A stretch of DNA of 64,000 nt from an uncultured Gemmatimonadota bacterium (GTDB taxonomy: Bacteria; Gemmatimonadota; Gemmatimonadetes; Palauibacterales; Palauibacteraceae). Position numbers and translations under genes: made by a program. The stretch spans positions 1 to 64,000 of the forward strand of contig CAJWLK010000002.1 of assembly GCA_913043255.1 (NCBI GenBank), given 5' to 3'. A model generated the notes under the pieces. The model searched no databases. It was not told the DNA's origin and saw only the letters and a list, made by a program, of their open reading frames with translations. Shown one piece after another: positions 63,161-64,000 of the stretch. Position 1 is the first letter of the stretch; every line of letters begins with the position of its first letter.

Positions 63161-64000
63161 TCAAGACGATAGCCGTTGTTCTATATCCGAATTATGCGTG
63201 CCCCACTGGCTAAACCACTTCCTCAAGTAGAGCTGTGTTCGAAGAAAATTTGATGGTTGCGAAGACGTACCATGCCACTCGTCTTGGAAGCGGACCATCA
63301 CCGTGGGGATGCCCAGATATTGAAGTGCTTGATAAAACTCTTCGGTTTGCCCCATTGGAGTGCGAAGATCTTTTTCGCCAGTCATAAGCATCGTTGGGGT
63401 TGTTACACTGCCGACATAGAAGATCGAGGATCGATCCATCCACTCTTCCGCATTCTCCCAAAACGGCGTCTCGAAAGTGCGCGTGTAACCGATTGCATCA
63501 GAGGTTCCCATCGCAGACATCCAGTTGACGATCGGACAATTTGCCGAGGCCGCAGTAAACCGATCAGTGTTTCCAACGATATATGTCGTGAGGATACCAC
63601 CACCTGAACAGCCATAGACAAACAGGTTGTCTTCATCGACATACCCCGTCGCAATCACCTCATCTACCCCGGCCATTAAGTCCTGCATATCGACACCCGG
63701 ATAATCATGGTTGATCGCGTTTGCGAACTCCGTGCCGTAGCCAGTGCTGCCTCGTGGATTAGTGTAGAGCACTACATAATCATTTGCCGCATGCTCCTGA
63801 AACGCGAAGTTAAACCCTCCATTGTACATCCCGTGTGGTCCCCCATGAATTGCAAGCATGAGGGGGTACTTGCGGGACGGGTCGAAATCTGGAGGCTTAA
63901 CGATCCAACCCTGTATCTCAAAGGGATCCGACCTGTACCAGATTTCTTCTACTGCGCCCAAGGTCACACCGTTCAATACATCAGCGTTAACCTCGGTGAG
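63161..64000 (-). CDS. S9 family peptidase, C-terminal part (runs off window)
   Basis: An open frame that continues past the window edge; only about 280 C-terminal residues are seen. They form the alpha/beta hydrolase domain: HGGPHGMYNGG oxyanion segment, VLYTNPRGSTGYG, a nucleophile elbow GCSGGGIL (Cys-Ser-Gly in place of the usual Tyr after Ser, compared with GYSYGG in the S9 gene at 48615), Asp in TGEKDLRTP and His in DEWHGTSSQ. The missing N-terminal part should be a beta-propeller. Its stop lies within a few bases of the start region of the M14 gene, so the two peptidases are probably co-transcribed. Confidence 0.85.
   Translation of the reverse strand, partial: LTEVNADVLNGVTLGAVEEIWYRSDPFEIQGWIVKPPDFDPSRKYPLMLAIHGGPHGMYNGGFNFAFQEHAANDYVVLYTNPRGSTGYGTEFANAINHDYPGVDMQDLMAGVDEVIATGYVDEDNLFVYGCSGGGILTTYIVGNTDRFTAASANCPIVNWMSAMGTSDAIGYTRTFETPFWENAEEWMDRSSIFYVGSVTTPTMLMTGEKDLRTPMGQTEEFYQALQYLGIPTVMVRFQDEWHGTSSQPSNFLRTQLYLRKWFSQWGTHNSDIEQRLSS

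Overview
This 64 kb window (roughly half G+C by eye) looks like a contig from an aerobic, Gram-negative, probably marine heterotroph of the FCB/Gemmatimonadota type. The basis is the gene families present: TonB-dependent receptors with carboxypeptidase-regulatory-like N-termini, GLPGLI and DUF4249 partner proteins, S9 and giant M14 exopeptidases, a choice-of-anchor-B protein, a DUF5715/LysM protein, and many lipoproteins with clear lipoboxes. The phylum is inference and no marker gene confirms it. There is no sign of phage, insertion sequence, CRISPR or integron; this is ordinary chromosome with dense, often overlapping genes.

Layout. 267-2363 (-): membrane-embedded spermidine-synthase-like methyltransferase fold. 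2684-13281 (+): seven-gene catabolic cluster (CocE-type hydrolase, sodium:solute symporter, HyuA, HyuB, phytanoyl-CoA-dioxygenase-like oxygenase, DTA/DSD1-type PLP enzyme, DAO-type oxidase), several genes joined by ATGA overlaps. 13495-20513 (+): a FecA-like TonB receptor behind two Fur-box-like palindromes, a small beta-barrel-like protein, and a GLPGLI/outer-membrane-barrel pair. 20529-26416: creatininase, Smr protein, tRNA-Gly(CCC) and tRNA-Val(CAC), radical SAM protein, VTT membrane protein, zinc ribbon, TrmJ-like methyltransferase and Rho. 26417-26877: non-coding stretch with a compact set of hairpins, a candidate structured RNA. 26878-36930: sulfocyanin-like cupredoxin lipoprotein, proline dehydrogenase, dienoyl-CoA-reductase-like SDR, MtaB, a lipoprotein, an MMPL/RND transporter, class I aldolase, formimidoylglutamate deiminase. 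37171-44697: choice-of-anchor-B protein, hydantoin racemase, secreted cyanophycinase, lipoprotein, FKBP lipoprotein, FAH-family enzyme, cytochrome c, DinB-like protein. 44705-47783 (-): CstA, ArsA-like ATPase and a small protein ending in Cys-Cys. 47891-57779 (-): Tat-exported flavin-reductase-like lipoprotein, S9 peptidase, cytochrome-PQQ-propeller enzyme, fatty acid hydroxylase, DUF4249/TonB pair, LysM-M15-like protein. 58074-58699 (-): tandem paralogous small membrane proteins with strong ribosome sites, a candidate promoter and a textbook terminator. 58848-64000 (-): giant M14 carboxypeptidase and a partial S9 peptidase.

Taken together the genes describe a peptide- and amino-acid-eating lifestyle: extracellular S9/M14/S51 peptidases, CstA and TonB uptake, and cytoplasmic breakdown of cyclic amides (HyuAB, hydantoin racemase, creatininase), proline and formimidoylglutamate. 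The parts I find least explained are the tandem small membrane proteins at 58.1-58.7 kb, the CstA-ArsA-CC operon at 44.7-47.8 kb, the hydantoinase cluster whose substrate is unclear, and the possible RNA at 26.6 kb.
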